From Eubacteriales Family XIII. Incertae Sedis bacterium (GTDB taxonomy: Bacteria; Bacillota; Clostridia; Peptostreptococcales; Anaerovoracaceae): a stretch of DNA of 12,078 bases. The DNA is taken from contig JAIRPC010000108.1 of the NCBI GenBank assembly GCA_031257215.1, positions 1-12,078 on the forward strand, in the 5' to 3' direction. Position 1 is the first letter of the stretch; every line of letters begins with the position of its first letter. A program made the translations under genes and the position numbers. Positions 1-9,056 of the stretch are shown one piece after another. The notes below the pieces were generated by a model, which saw nothing but the letters and a program-made list of their open reading frames with translations, ran no database searches and was not told the origin of the DNA.

Positions 1-407
1 TTGACGCCCATGACCACCGTGATGTCCTCGTCCGTGGCGGGCGCGGATATGATGACCTTCTTCGCGCCTGCCTGTATATGCTTCTCAGCGTCGGGCTTCT
101 TCGTGAAAAGCCCCGTGGATTCGAGCACCACCTCAACGCCAAGCTCCTTCCACGGAAGCTCCGCGGGGTTGCGCACGGCGGTGATCTTGATCTCCTTGCC
201 GTTCACTATGATGGCGTCGTCGCTCGCTTCCACCGTGCCGCCAAACGCGCCAAATATGCTGTCGTATTTCAGCAGGTGCGCCAGCGTCTTGGGGTCGGTC
301 ACATCGTTGATGGCCACGATATCAAAATCCGCGCCCTTCTCGATAGCCGCCTTGAACGCATTGCGCCCTATCCTGCCAAACCCGTTAATCCCTACTTTTG
401 TACCCAT
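1..407 (-). CDS. gap: Glyceraldehyde-3-phosphate dehydrogenase, N-terminal part (3' end outside window)
   Basis: Cytosolic glycolytic enzyme that oxidises glyceraldehyde-3-phosphate to 1,3-bisphosphoglycerate with NAD+. Only the first 135 residues are present; the family is about 335 long. Visible are the Rossmann fold motif GINGFGRIGR (residues 6-15), the cofactor-binding IND (33-35) and the ESTG segment (96-99), in the order expected of GAPDH. The catalytic SCTTN cysteine (near residue 150) lies beyond the window edge, so catalytic competence cannot be checked. The ATG start at 405-407 is preceded by a strong ribosome binding site (AAGGAAGG, about 6 nt away). The gene has its own promoter region, with Rex-type operators at 424-464. 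The upstream SEC-C gene ends 140 nt away behind a stable hairpin, so gap is probably a separate unit. Identity is certain; the choice between glycolytic and gluconeogenic paralogue is inferred from the Rex sites only. Confidence 0.97.
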   Translation of the reverse strand, partial: MGTKVGINGFGRIGRNAFKAAIEKGADFDIVAINDVTDPKTLAHLLKYDSIFGAFGGTVEASDDAIIVNGKEIKITAVRNPAELPWKELGVEVVLESTGLFTKKPDAEKHIQAGAKKVIISAPATDEDITVVMGV

Positions 408-423
408 CGCTACCTTCCTTTCA

Positions 424-441
424 TTGTTAATCACTTAAATC
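424..441. promoter_or_regulatory. Second, degenerate Rex-like site in the gap leader
   Basis: The left arm TTGTTAA (424-430) is perfect. After a 4-nt spacer the right arm begins TTAA and then diverges, giving 11 of 14 consensus positions. It starts 23 bp from the stronger site, about two helical turns, so both sites face the same side of the DNA. It lies between the candidate -10 and the gap ribosome binding site, so it may be a co-operative or auxiliary site, or simply a decayed copy. Confidence 0.45.
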
Positions 442-446
442 GAACA

Positions 447-464
447 TTGTTAATTTTATAACAA
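447..464. promoter_or_regulatory. Near-consensus Rex (redox repressor) operator over the gap -10 region
   Basis: The plus strand reads TTGTTAATTTTATAACAA. This matches the clostridial Rex consensus TTGTTAA-N4-TTAACAA at 13 of 14 fixed positions. On the coding (minus) strand the AT-rich core supplies the candidate -10 (TATAAA at 455-460 or TAAAAT at 453-458), so a bound repressor would block RNA polymerase directly. No good -35 is visible (TTGCAT or TGTTGC at 17 bp). The Rex consensus and gap as a frequent Rex target are known from Bacillota; binding here is inferred. Confidence 0.75.
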
Positions 465-490
465 ACTTTATATTTATGCAACACGTATTT

Positions 491-529
491 GCAGAATATT
501 CTGCCGTTGCGCCAAATCCAGGCGCAACG
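491..529 (-). terminator. Hairpin plus abutting palindrome after the SEC-C gene; possible terminator
   Basis: Positions 505-529 form a perfect 9-bp stem (arms CGTTGCGCC and GGCGCAACG) with a 7-nt loop. It starts 18 nt downstream of the SEC-C gene stop. Directly next to it is a 14-nt perfect palindrome, GCAGAATATTCTGC (491-504). There is no T-run after either structure, so this is not a textbook intrinsic terminator. It may still end or stabilise the upstream transcript, or the palindrome may be a protein-binding site upstream of gap. Confidence 0.45.
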
Positions 530-547
530 TCTGCAATAATAGCTTCT

Positions 548-1051
548 TTACGCCGTCTGGCCGCAGCATTTCTTGTATTTCTTGCCGCTTCCGCAGGGGC
601 AGGGGTCGTTGCGCCCGGGCTTCTTCTCCACCCTTACGGTGCGTGAACGCTTGTATTCCTTTGCGATCTCGCCGCGCTCGTCCTCGGTCAGCACCTCGTC
701 CCACTCCGGCAGGGTATAGAGGTGATCCGCGCCCGCCGCGTGCATGTTGTAGTACAGGCGGCGCACGTCCACTTCGAGCTTCAATGCCGTGTCGTCGTCT
801 ATGGCGTCCAGATCGGCAATCTCGTCTTTCAGGCTCGTATTCACGCCGTCGAGAAAGCCCGCGAAGAGCACTGGGTCAACGTCGTATTTGCTGACAAGCT
901 CGGCAAACGTCCCTTCGACAGGAACGCTCGGGTCTTTCAGGATTCCCGAATAGATCTTCTGCTCCGCATCGCAATACTTCTCCCAGAACGCGGGGAAGGT
1001 CTTGTCCGTCTGCTTCTCCTGCAATTTTAGCCATTCCTTGTGCTTGCTCAT
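548..1051 (-). CDS. Small SEC-C zinc-motif protein of unknown function
   Basis: A 167-residue cytosolic protein. Its C-terminus carries the SEC-C motif, GRNDPCPCGSGKKYKKCCG, with zinc ligands C151, C153, C162 and C163, the same module found at the end of SecA. The N-terminal ~130 residues are mostly charged and look helical; I do not recognise a family there. SEC-C modules bind zinc and, in SecA, contact SecB and ribosomes, but stand-alone SEC-C proteins are mostly uncharacterised, so no function is assigned. The ATG at 1049-1051 is chosen because it overlaps the hom stop by four bases (ATGA) and opens a normal reading frame. The frame is open further upstream (to 1237), but only inside hom. 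The overlap implies translational coupling with hom. A hairpin follows the stop codon. Existence and motif are secure; role unknown. Confidence 0.88.
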   Translation of the reverse strand: MSKHKEWLKLQEKQTDKTFPAFWEKYCDAEQKIYSGILKDPSVPVEGTFAELVSKYDVDPVLFAGFLDGVNTSLKDEIADLDAIDDDTALKLEVDVRRLYYNMHAAGADHLYTLPEWDEVLTEDERGEIAKEYKRSRTVRVEKKPGRNDPCPCGSGKKYKKCCGQTA

Positions 1052-2034
1052 TTTACCGCCTTTCCTATCTCTATAACGTCGCCCAGCACCGCGCTGGCAG
1101 TAGGCAGCGGGCCCGCGCCCTTGCCGTAGAACATGAGATCGTCCACAGCGTTGCCTTTCACATATATCGCGTTGTACTCGTTGCCGACGCCAGCCAGCGG
1201 GTGTTCCCTGTTCAGCAGGGTCGGCTGTATGAAGCACGATACCTCGCCGTCAGCCTGCCTGAACGCGCTTGCGACAAGCTTGATGACACAGCCCTCTTTT
1301 TCGGCGTCGTCCATGTCCTGCTTCGTGATCTCCGTGATGCCCTTGGTAGGTATATCGCCAGGCAGCACGCGCTTTCCGAAAGCCAAAGACATGAGAATGG
1401 AGAGCTTGTTCGCAACGTCCTCTCCCTCCACGTCGGCGGTCGGGTCTGCCTCCGCGAAGCCCTTCTCCTGGGCCTCCCGAAGAACATCCGCGTAGTCGCT
1501 TCCATTGACAGCCATCTTCGTAAGGATGTAATTGGTGGTGCCGTTCAGTATTCCCATGATTTCGTCATAGCGATTCGCAAGCAGGGAAGTAGTGAGCGGC
1601 GCAATGATGGGTATGCCGCCGCCTACGCTGGCTTCATAGCGGAGCATGACCCCGCAGTCCTCGGCGGTCTGGGTCAGCTCCTCGAAATTCGCGGCTAGCG
1701 CGGCCTTGTTCGCCGTCACTACATGCTTGCCCGCTTTCATGGCTTTCAGCATGAGCGACGTGGCAAAATCTACGCCGCCTATCAGCTCCACCACAATGTC
1801 TATATCCGGATCGCCGAACACATCTTCCTCGGACTGGGTGAAAAGCCCTTTGTCCACCGTGATGCCGCGCTCGCGCTCCACGTCCTTTTCAAAGATCTTT
1901 TTCACGGCTATATCAAGCCCCGTGGTTTCCTTGATATGCCCGCCGTTCATATCAAGCGCCTGGTACGTGCCTGTGCCGATATTGCCGAGGCCGAGAATGG
2001 CTATGTTCAGCCGTTTTGAATCGAGTGCTTTCAA
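1048..2034 (-). CDS. hom: Homoserine dehydrogenase lacking the C-terminal ACT domain
   Basis: Reduces aspartate semialdehyde to homoserine with NAD(P)H, the branch step toward threonine and methionine. The 328-residue product has the Rossmann motif GLGNIG (15-20), TANKAALA (107-114), EASVGGGIPII (134-144), the substrate-loop block GFAEADPTADVEG (192-204), K210 in DVANKLSIL, and YGKGAGPLPTASAV (303-316). It stops soon after this last block. Many bacterial Hom proteins are about 430 residues and continue into an ACT domain that gives threonine feedback; that part is absent here, and the next frame is the SEC-C gene, so it is not a frameshift remnant. The start is TTG at 2032-2034 with AAGGAG about 7 nt upstream; any later start would delete the nucleotide-binding motif. 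It lies 14 nt downstream of the membrane-protein gene, so it is probably in the same operon. No thrB or thrC is seen in the window. Confidence 0.93.
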   Translation of the reverse strand: MKALDSKRLNIAILGLGNIGTGTYQALDMNGGHIKETTGLDIAVKKIFEKDVERERGITVDKGLFTQSEEDVFGDPDIDIVVELIGGVDFATSLMLKAMKAGKHVVTANKAALAANFEELTQTAEDCGVMLRYEASVGGGIPIIAPLTTSLLANRYDEIMGILNGTTNYILTKMAVNGSDYADVLREAQEKGFAEADPTADVEGEDVANKLSILMSLAFGKRVLPGDIPTKGITEITKQDMDDAEKEGCVIKLVASAFRQADGEVSCFIQPTLLNREHPLAGVGNEYNAIYVKGNAVDDLMFYGKGAGPLPTASAVLGDVIEIGKAVK

Positions 2035-2048
2035 CGCGAAGCTCCTTT

Positions 2049-3089
2049 CTATTCCGTTGCCGAGCCTGTGGCGGCTGCACCGTCAGCACCGCCGTCCGTT
2101 GCAGCTCCGCCAGTAGCCGCGCCGCTGGTGGCAGCAGCCCCTGTGGCGGGGCTCTCCACCGCCGCTCCACTCGTCGCGGCAGTACCCGTCTTCGGTTTGC
2201 CTGTCTTGTAGTCGTACAGCGGAACCATTTCGATATTTCCTTCGGCTCCGTATATCGCCGCCTGCGTCGTGTCCTGCCCGCCAAACATCTGGTTCAGAGC
2301 CGACCAGTAGACATTGCTGTCCTCGGTATCGTCCGTTATGGAGATGCATACCCAGGCGGGTTCCTCCGGCTCGGCTGTGGCTTCCTCCGCCGCCGCGCCG
2401 CTTGTGGCGGCATCCGTCGCAGTAGCGCCCTCGCTGGCCGCCGCGCCGCTAGCCGCTTCCTCTGTTGCCGCGCCGCTTGTGGCGGCGTCTGTGGCGGCGT
2501 CCTCGCCGACCGCCGTGTCTGCGTCAGCCGCCGCGCCCTCGCCTGCCGCGCCGCCGCTCACCGCGGCGTCAGTAGACGCGCCGTCCGCTCCGCTCTCATC
2601 TGCGGGGGCTTCCGCGCCGTCTTCGCTCGTATCGCTCGGCGGCGGCAGATAGCATTGCGCCACCAACGTCCTGACGCCTGTCTTGATAGTCACCCACGCC
2701 TGGTCATAATCCGTTACGGGGACAAGTGTGCCTGTTGTGCTCGAATCCTCTCCTGATGAGGATATGGCCGAGTTGGTCAGCTTGTAGGACTTTTCCGTCA
2801 CATCCGACTCCTCGATGCCAAGCTCCGCGAGCGGCTCTTTCACGCTTTCCCAAATCAGCGGCTCCGCCGCGCTCTTCGCCTTTGCCTCCGCCGCAAGCAC
2901 CTCGCCCTCGGCTTTCGCCTGCTTCTGCCATTGGTATACGCTCGGAACGGTGATGCCCAGCACCAACGCGACCAAAGCTATCCATATCCAAGGCCGCTTG
3001 TATACCGGCTTTTCTACGACCTTCTTATGCTGGGCTTCCTTGCGCTCCTTCTCCCGCCGAGACTTTGTCTTTCTGTTCCTGTTAGCCAT
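2049..3089 (-). CDS. Membrane-anchored Ala/Gly/Thr-rich protein, unrecognised
   Basis: 346 residues, no family recognised. Order of parts: very basic N-terminus (1-33); one hydrophobic segment (about 34-51, WIWIALVALVLGITVPSV), probably an uncleaved signal anchor placing the rest outside; a short Ala/Glu/Lys helix-like stretch (55-75); a compact region (78-150); an acidic low-complexity stretch (152-243); a second compact piece (244-300); and an Ala/Thr/Gly tail (301-346). The peptide AATSGAA occurs four times (202, 227, 304, 319). The only two cysteines, C146 and C248, flank the low-complexity stretch. The ATG at 3087-3089 has AAAGGG about 12 nt upstream. The gene starts 56 nt after pduL and ends 14 nt before hom, whose ribosome binding site sits in that gap. 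It could be a cell-envelope protein; nothing ties it to homoserine metabolism except position. Confidence 0.82.
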   Translation of the reverse strand: MANRNRKTKSRREKERKEAQHKKVVEKPVYKRPWIWIALVALVLGITVPSVYQWQKQAKAEGEVLAAEAKAKSAAEPLIWESVKEPLAELGIEESDVTEKSYKLTNSAISSSGEDSSTTGTLVPVTDYDQAWVTIKTGVRTLVAQCYLPPPSDTSEDGAEAPADESGADGASTDAAVSGGAAGEGAAADADTAVGEDAATDAATSGAATEEAASGAAASEGATATDAATSGAAAEEATAEPEEPAWVCISITDDTEDSNVYWSALNQMFGGQDTTQAAIYGAEGNIEMVPLYDYKTGKPKTGTAATSGAAVESPATGAAATSGAATGGAATDGGADGAAATGSATE

Positions 3090-3134
3090 TTCTGTCCGCT
3101 ACCCTTTCTGAAAAATTCCGATTTCGCTTCCTAC

Positions 3135-3145
3135 ATTATATTATA
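3135..3145 (-). promoter_or_regulatory. Possible -10 element(s) before the membrane-protein gene
   Basis: Two overlapping TATAAT hexamers (3140-3145 and 3135-3140) lie just past the pduL stop, about 46-50 nt before the next start codon. No recognisable -35 sits 16-18 bp upstream within pduL, so this could be a weak internal promoter or merely AT-rich spacer. Confidence 0.3.
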
Positions 3146-3724
3146 TTATTGCTTCTTGATTATCTCTATCTCGTCGCCGTTGCCGAGGCCGCCCGCGTTG
3201 GACTCGTCCGTGTCGATATGGAACTCGCGCTCGTGCGCCGTGCCAGAGCGTATCACTACATCCTGAAACACGAGCGGGCGCGTGCCGTAGGTCGCGACAT
3301 CCACAAGCTCATGGTCGGCCACCCCCGCCTCCTCGGCCTGCGCGGGATTCAGATGGATGTGCCTGAGCGCGATCATCACGCCCTGCTCCAAATCGACTTC
3401 CCCTGCCGGCCCTATGAGCTTCGCGCCCGGCGTGCCGTCGAGATGCCCCGACTCAACCACGGGCGGCGCCAGACCGATCCCGCGTGCGTCTGTCATGGAT
3501 AGCTCCACCTGCGTCTGCGGCCTCGTCGGGCCGATGATCCGCAGTCCTTTTATCGAACCCTTGGGGCCTATGAGATCCACCTTTTCCTCAGCGGCGTACT
3601 GCCCTGGCTGAACCAGCTCCTTGAACGGCGTAAGCTCGTAGCCTTCGCCGAAAAGCGCCACGAGATGCTCTCCGCTCACGTGCAGGTGCTTGTTTGACAC
3701 TCCAATTCCAACTTTGTAACCCAT
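3146..3724 (-). CDS. pduL: PduL-type phosphate acyltransferase (phosphotransacetylase), free-standing form
   Basis: Interconverts acyl-CoA and acyl-phosphate (acetyl or propanoyl), supplying acyl-phosphate for ATP via acetate kinase; unrelated in fold to Pta. The 192-residue protein keeps the two-zinc site: H13 and H15 in NKHLH, E74, H122 and H124 in RHIH, and H169 in FHID. R68 fits the phosphate-binding arginine. These align with the published residues of the Rhodopseudomonas enzyme (H48, H50, R103, E109, H157, H159, H204) at a constant offset of 35, as I recall that numbering. The family's N-terminal encapsulation peptide for bacterial microcompartments is missing and no shell genes are nearby, so a general cytosolic fermentation role is likely. 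The ATG at 3722-3724 has GGAGG about 10 nt upstream. Acetate kinase is not in the window. Confidence 0.93.
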   Translation of the reverse strand: MGYKVGIGVSNKHLHVSGEHLVALFGEGYELTPFKELVQPGQYAAEEKVDLIGPKGSIKGLRIIGPTRPQTQVELSMTDARGIGLAPPVVESGHLDGTPGAKLIGPAGEVDLEQGVMIALRHIHLNPAQAEEAGVADHELVDVATYGTRPLVFQDVVIRSGTAHEREFHIDTDESNAGGLGNGDEIEIIKKQ

Positions 3725-3840
3725 TTGTTATTGCCTCCATTCTTCCACCCTGAGGTGGCATAAAAATTAACCAGTTTTGTTATTTTAGCCCATGCGCCCT
3801 GGACTGGCGAATATCTCCGGACTGGCGAACAGCCCCAGGC
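3725..3840 (-). promoter_or_regulatory. pduL promoter region with direct repeats and a leader hairpin
   Basis: On the coding strand a candidate -10 TAAAAT (3782-3787) has TCGCCA (3805-3810, 4 of 6 to TTGACA) 17 bp upstream. The 11-mer TTCGCCAGTCC occurs twice (3801-3811 and 3819-3829), exactly 18 bp apart, with one copy over the -35. In the expected leader a 5-bp stem with TCAG loop lies at 3745-3758 (CCACC/GGTGG), about 20 nt before the start codon. A tandem activator or repressor site is possible; no regulator is recognised. Confidence 0.42.
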
Positions 3841-3844
3841 CGCC

Positions 3845-3866
3845 GCGCAGCCAAGGCCAGCCGCGC
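3845..3866 (-). terminator. GC-rich hairpin after hpt; possible end of the tig-hpt operon
   Basis: The transcript can fold GCGCGGC with GCUGCGC (7 bp, one G-U pair, 8-nt loop), starting 7 nt after the hpt stop. There is no U-run after it, so intrinsic termination is uncertain. The surrounding sequence is GC-rich and full of short repeats, so other folds compete. Confidence 0.38.
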
Positions 3867-3873
3867 CAAGGCT

Positions 3874-4422
3874 CTACGGCTCCACCACCGTCACCGAGGT
3901 GATATACGGCAGGTTCCTGTACCTCTGCGCGACATCCAGGCCGTAGCCCACAATGAATATGTTCTCGACCGTAAAGCCGAGGTAGTCTATGTCCACGGGC
4001 TTCTGCCGGCGGCTCGGCTTGTCGAGCAGCGCACACACCTTCACCGAGGCTGGGCCGCGGCTTGTGATATAGTCCTTGATGTAGTTCAGCGTTATGCCAG
4101 TGTCAACGACATCCTCGACTATAATAACGTGCTTGCCGTCTATGTCCTCCGTCAGATCCTTGTCTATGCGCACGACGCCGCTCGTCTTGGTGGCCGCGCC
4201 GTAGCTCGACACTACCATGAAGTCCAGCAGAGCTTCCAGCTCCACGGATTTGATGACCTCGCTGAGCCACATGACCGCCCCGCGCAGTATGCCGACGAAG
4301 ATGACCTCCTCGCCCGCGTAGTCGGCCGTGATCTGCCTGCCTATCTCGGCAGCGCGCGCTTCTATCTGTTCGCGTGAATACATCACGTCGTTCAGCTTGT
4401 ATTTATCAGTTATATTGCTCAT
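3874..4422 (-). CDS. hpt: Hypoxanthine(-guanine) phosphoribosyltransferase
   Basis: Purine salvage enzyme that joins hypoxanthine or guanine to PRPP, giving IMP or GMP and pyrophosphate in the cytosol. The 182 residues are the usual bacterial length. Visible are the loop-I LRG (46-48), the flexible-loop SSYG (72-75), the PRPP-binding signature IVEDVVDTGI (101-110), LLDKPSRR (132-139) with the purine-contacting lysine, and GYGLD (159-163) followed by RNLPYI. The start is the ATG at 4420-4422, which overlaps the engB stop as ATGA; a longer open frame upstream (to 4644) lies inside engB and is not needed. The Shine-Dalgarno sequence is weak (GGGA-like), which fits coupling to engB translation. 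In many Bacillota hpt sits beside tilS and ftsH instead, so the tail of a lon/engB operon is a less common location. Confidence 0.95.
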   Translation of the reverse strand: MSNITDKYKLNDVMYSREQIEARAAEIGRQITADYAGEEVIFVGILRGAVMWLSEVIKSVELEALLDFMVVSSYGAATKTSGVVRIDKDLTEDIDGKHVIIVEDVVDTGITLNYIKDYITSRGPASVKVCALLDKPSRRQKPVDIDYLGFTVENIFIVGYGLDVAQRYRNLPYITSVTVVEP

Positions 4423-5026
4423 ACATTCCCGCTTTCCGCGAATTCGTCTATCAGTTTCGCCATCTCCGAAAGCAATCTCTCGGTGCCTGTTTTTTTCAGC
4501 GTGGACACGGGCACGATAACCGTATCCATCGAAGCGCCAAGCCCCTTGCGTATGGCCTCCGCGCTCCTGCCCAGTGCGCTCCTGCCCACCTTGTCCGCTT
4601 TCGTCGCGGCGATCAGCCCTTCCAGCCCATAGTGCGTCAGCCATTCGTACATCTGCACATCCTGGGCGGACGGCGCGTGCCGTATGTCACAGAGCAGGAC
4701 GACCTTCGTGAGCGTCTGCCGCCCCGTCAGATACCTCTCTATCATAGCGCCCCATTTCTCGGACTCGGATCTTGAAACCCTGGCATAGCCGTAGCCCGGC
4801 AAATCGACAATGCGGAACTCGTCGCCGTTGATGGAATAGAAGTTGATGGTTCTCGTCTTGCCCGGGTTGCCGCTCACGCGGGCCAGCGCCTTGCGCCCCG
4901 TCAGCAGGTTCAACAGAGAGCTTTTGCCTACGTTGGATCTGCCCGCGAACGCTATTTCAGGCGGGCCCTCCGGTGGGTACTGATCCTCCCTCACCGCTAT
5001 TTGAAGCAAATCCGAGCGGACTATCC

Positions 5027-5030
<4 letters not shown>
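4419..5030 (-). CDS. engB: Ribosome-biogenesis GTP-binding protein EngB/YsxC
   Basis: GTPase needed for late assembly of the 50S ribosomal subunit, usually essential. The 203-residue protein carries all G motifs: G1 GRSNVGKS (30-37), the GKTRT switch-I region with T61 (57-61), G3 DLPG (76-79) within DLPGYGYA, G4 TKAD (143-146), and a G5-like VS at 175-176. The start is the ATG at 5028-5030, which overlaps the lon stop by four bases (ATGA). The frame stays open far upstream inside lon, but that part has no EngB similarity. lon-engB adjacency is common in Bacillota, where the pair is often called lonA-ysxC. The downstream hpt is joined by another ATGA overlap. Expression probably depends on lon translation, because I see no separate strong ribosome binding site. 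Confidence 0.97.
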
Positions 5031-7582
<2,552 letters not shown>

Positions 7583-7638
7583 TTCTCTACTCCTGGTAAT
7601 TCCTTTTCGTTTGTTTGCCGCCAGCGTGGGCGTATGCG

Positions 7639-8985
7639 CTACGATACATCCTGCTTCGCAGCCTGCGGCACCACGCCGACCTTGCGTTGTTTCTTGTCCG
7701 TCAGCACGAGCGCGGGGCTGTCGCCCTTGTCGATAGTGCTTTCCGTCACCACGACCCTCTTGATGTCCGCCCGCGAGGGTATCTCATACATGATGTCCGT
7801 CATGACATGTTCTATGATGCTCCTGAGGCCGCGCGCGCCGGTCTTGCGCTCTATCGCTTTTTCCGCCAGCTTCACGACCGCGCCGTCCTCAAATTCCAGC
7901 TCAACATTGTCGAGCATGAACAGCTTCTTGTACTGCTTCATGAGCGAGTTTTTCGGCTCGCTGATAATGCGCACCAGCGCGTCCCAGCCAAGCTCGTGCA
8001 GGGTACACATGACGGGGAGCCTACCGATGAACTCAGGTATCAGCCCGTATTTCAGAAGATCCTCGGACTGCACATGCTTCAATATCTCCGCGTCGTTCTT
8101 CTTGTCGAAGTCCGACTCACCGACGGGCACCACCTGATCCTTCTCGTATGAATTGAAGCCGATGGTCTTCTCGCCGAGCCTGCGCCTGATGATCTTGTCG
8201 AGCCCGTCGAAAGCGCCTCCGCAGATGAACAGCACATTGGTCGTATCGAACGGGATGAAGTCCATATGCGGGTGCTTGCGCCCGCCCTGAGGCGGCACGT
8301 TCGCGACAGTTCCCTCGATGATCTTCAAAAGGGCCTGCTGTACGCCCTCGCCGCTCACGTCGCGGGTGATCGATACGTTGTCCGTCTTTTTCGCGATTTT
8401 GTCGATCTCGTCTACATATATGATGCCCTTTTGCGCCTGCTCGATATTGCCGTCGGCGGCCTGTATCAGCTTCAAAAGGATGTTCTCGACATCCTCCCCG
8501 ACGTAGCCCGCCTCGGTCAGCGCCGTGGCGTCCGCGATAGCGAACGGCACGTTGAATATCTTCGCCAGCGTCTGCGCGAGCAAGGTCTTGCCCGAGCCCG
8601 TCGGCCCCATCATAACTATATTGCTTTTCTGTATCTCAACGCCGTCGTCGCCACCGTCGAAAAGCACGCGCTTGTAGTGGTTGTATACGGCCACCGACAA
8701 TATTTTTTTCGCCTCGTCCTGGTCGATAACATAGTCGGAAAGCATCTCGTATATTTCCTTGGGCTTCGGAACATACAGCCCGTCCGCGCCAGCCTGGTAG
8801 CCGCCGTGGACATCGGGGCCCATCTTGCCCGCCGCTTCAAGCTCGTCTCTGATGATATCGTTGCAGAGCGCGACGCACTCGTCGCATATATACACGTCCG
8901 CACCCGCGATAAGCCGCCTAACATCAGCCTGCGGCTTCCCGCAGAAAGAGCATTTCAGTTGTTTGCCGTCGTCGTTGTTACTCAT
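7639..8985 (-). CDS. clpX: ATP-dependent Clp protease ATPase subunit ClpX
   Basis: AAA+ unfoldase that feeds tagged or misfolded proteins into ClpP. The 448-residue protein has the N-terminal zinc-binding domain with C12, C15, C34 and C37, then Walker A GPTGSGKT (127-134), pore-1 loop GYVG (160-163), Walker B IIYVDEID (188-195), pore-2 loop with RKHPH (236-240), the ClpP-docking IGF tripeptide (275-277), the arginine finger R322 in FIGRLP, and sensor 2 GARG (383-386). All key parts are intact. An acidic, glycine-rich piece (111-117, GGDDGVE) sits just before the Walker A strand. The ATG at 8983-8985 is preceded by GGAG about 8 nt away. clpP lies 71 nt upstream and lon 56 nt downstream, the usual clostridial order. 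Confidence 0.98.
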   Translation of the reverse strand: MSNNDDGKQLKCSFCGKPQADVRRLIAGADVYICDECVALCNDIIRDELEAAGKMGPDVHGGYQAGADGLYVPKPKEIYEMLSDYVIDQDEAKKILSVAVYNHYKRVLFDGGDDGVEIQKSNIVMMGPTGSGKTLLAQTLAKIFNVPFAIADATALTEAGYVGEDVENILLKLIQAADGNIEQAQKGIIYVDEIDKIAKKTDNVSITRDVSGEGVQQALLKIIEGTVANVPPQGGRKHPHMDFIPFDTTNVLFICGGAFDGLDKIIRRRLGEKTIGFNSYEKDQVVPVGESDFDKKNDAEILKHVQSEDLLKYGLIPEFIGRLPVMCTLHELGWDALVRIISEPKNSLMKQYKKLFMLDNVELEFEDGAVVKLAEKAIERKTGARGLRSIIEHVMTDIMYEIPSRADIKRVVVTESTIDKGDSPALVLTDKKQRKVGVVPQAAKQDVS

Positions 8986-9056
8986 TCAATCACTCCGTCA
9001 TTTCAATCAGTTCGTGCGGTCCGCGCGGCCGCCGCCGTTCCATCACGCACCTGCCG
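8986..9056 (-). other. GC-rich clpP-clpX spacer
   Basis: The 71-nt spacer holds a run of G and C around a GCGGCCGC palindrome (9025-9032) and short arms GTGCG/CGCAC either side of it, so the transcript can fold here. There is no T-run and no good promoter. It may be a processing or stability element between two cistrons whose products are needed in different amounts, but nothing in the sequence proves this. Confidence 0.3.

Noticed and set aside
441..453. LexA-like CGAAC sequence upstream of gap
   Set aside because: Only one half-site is present (CGAAC followed by ATTGTTAA); it lacks the GTTCG partner and overlaps the better-fitting Rex site.
2016..2756. A 246-codon plus-strand Arg/Cys-rich frame opposite the membrane-protein gene
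   Set aside because: It arises from the low-complexity GC-rich repeats of the minus-strand gene, which leave several frames open.
3785..3873. Extension of hpt or a small gene in the GC-rich stretch after its stop
   Set aside because: hpt already has full length and its C-terminal motif. The extra open frame here is only a shifted reading that picks up the direct repeats, with no start signal.
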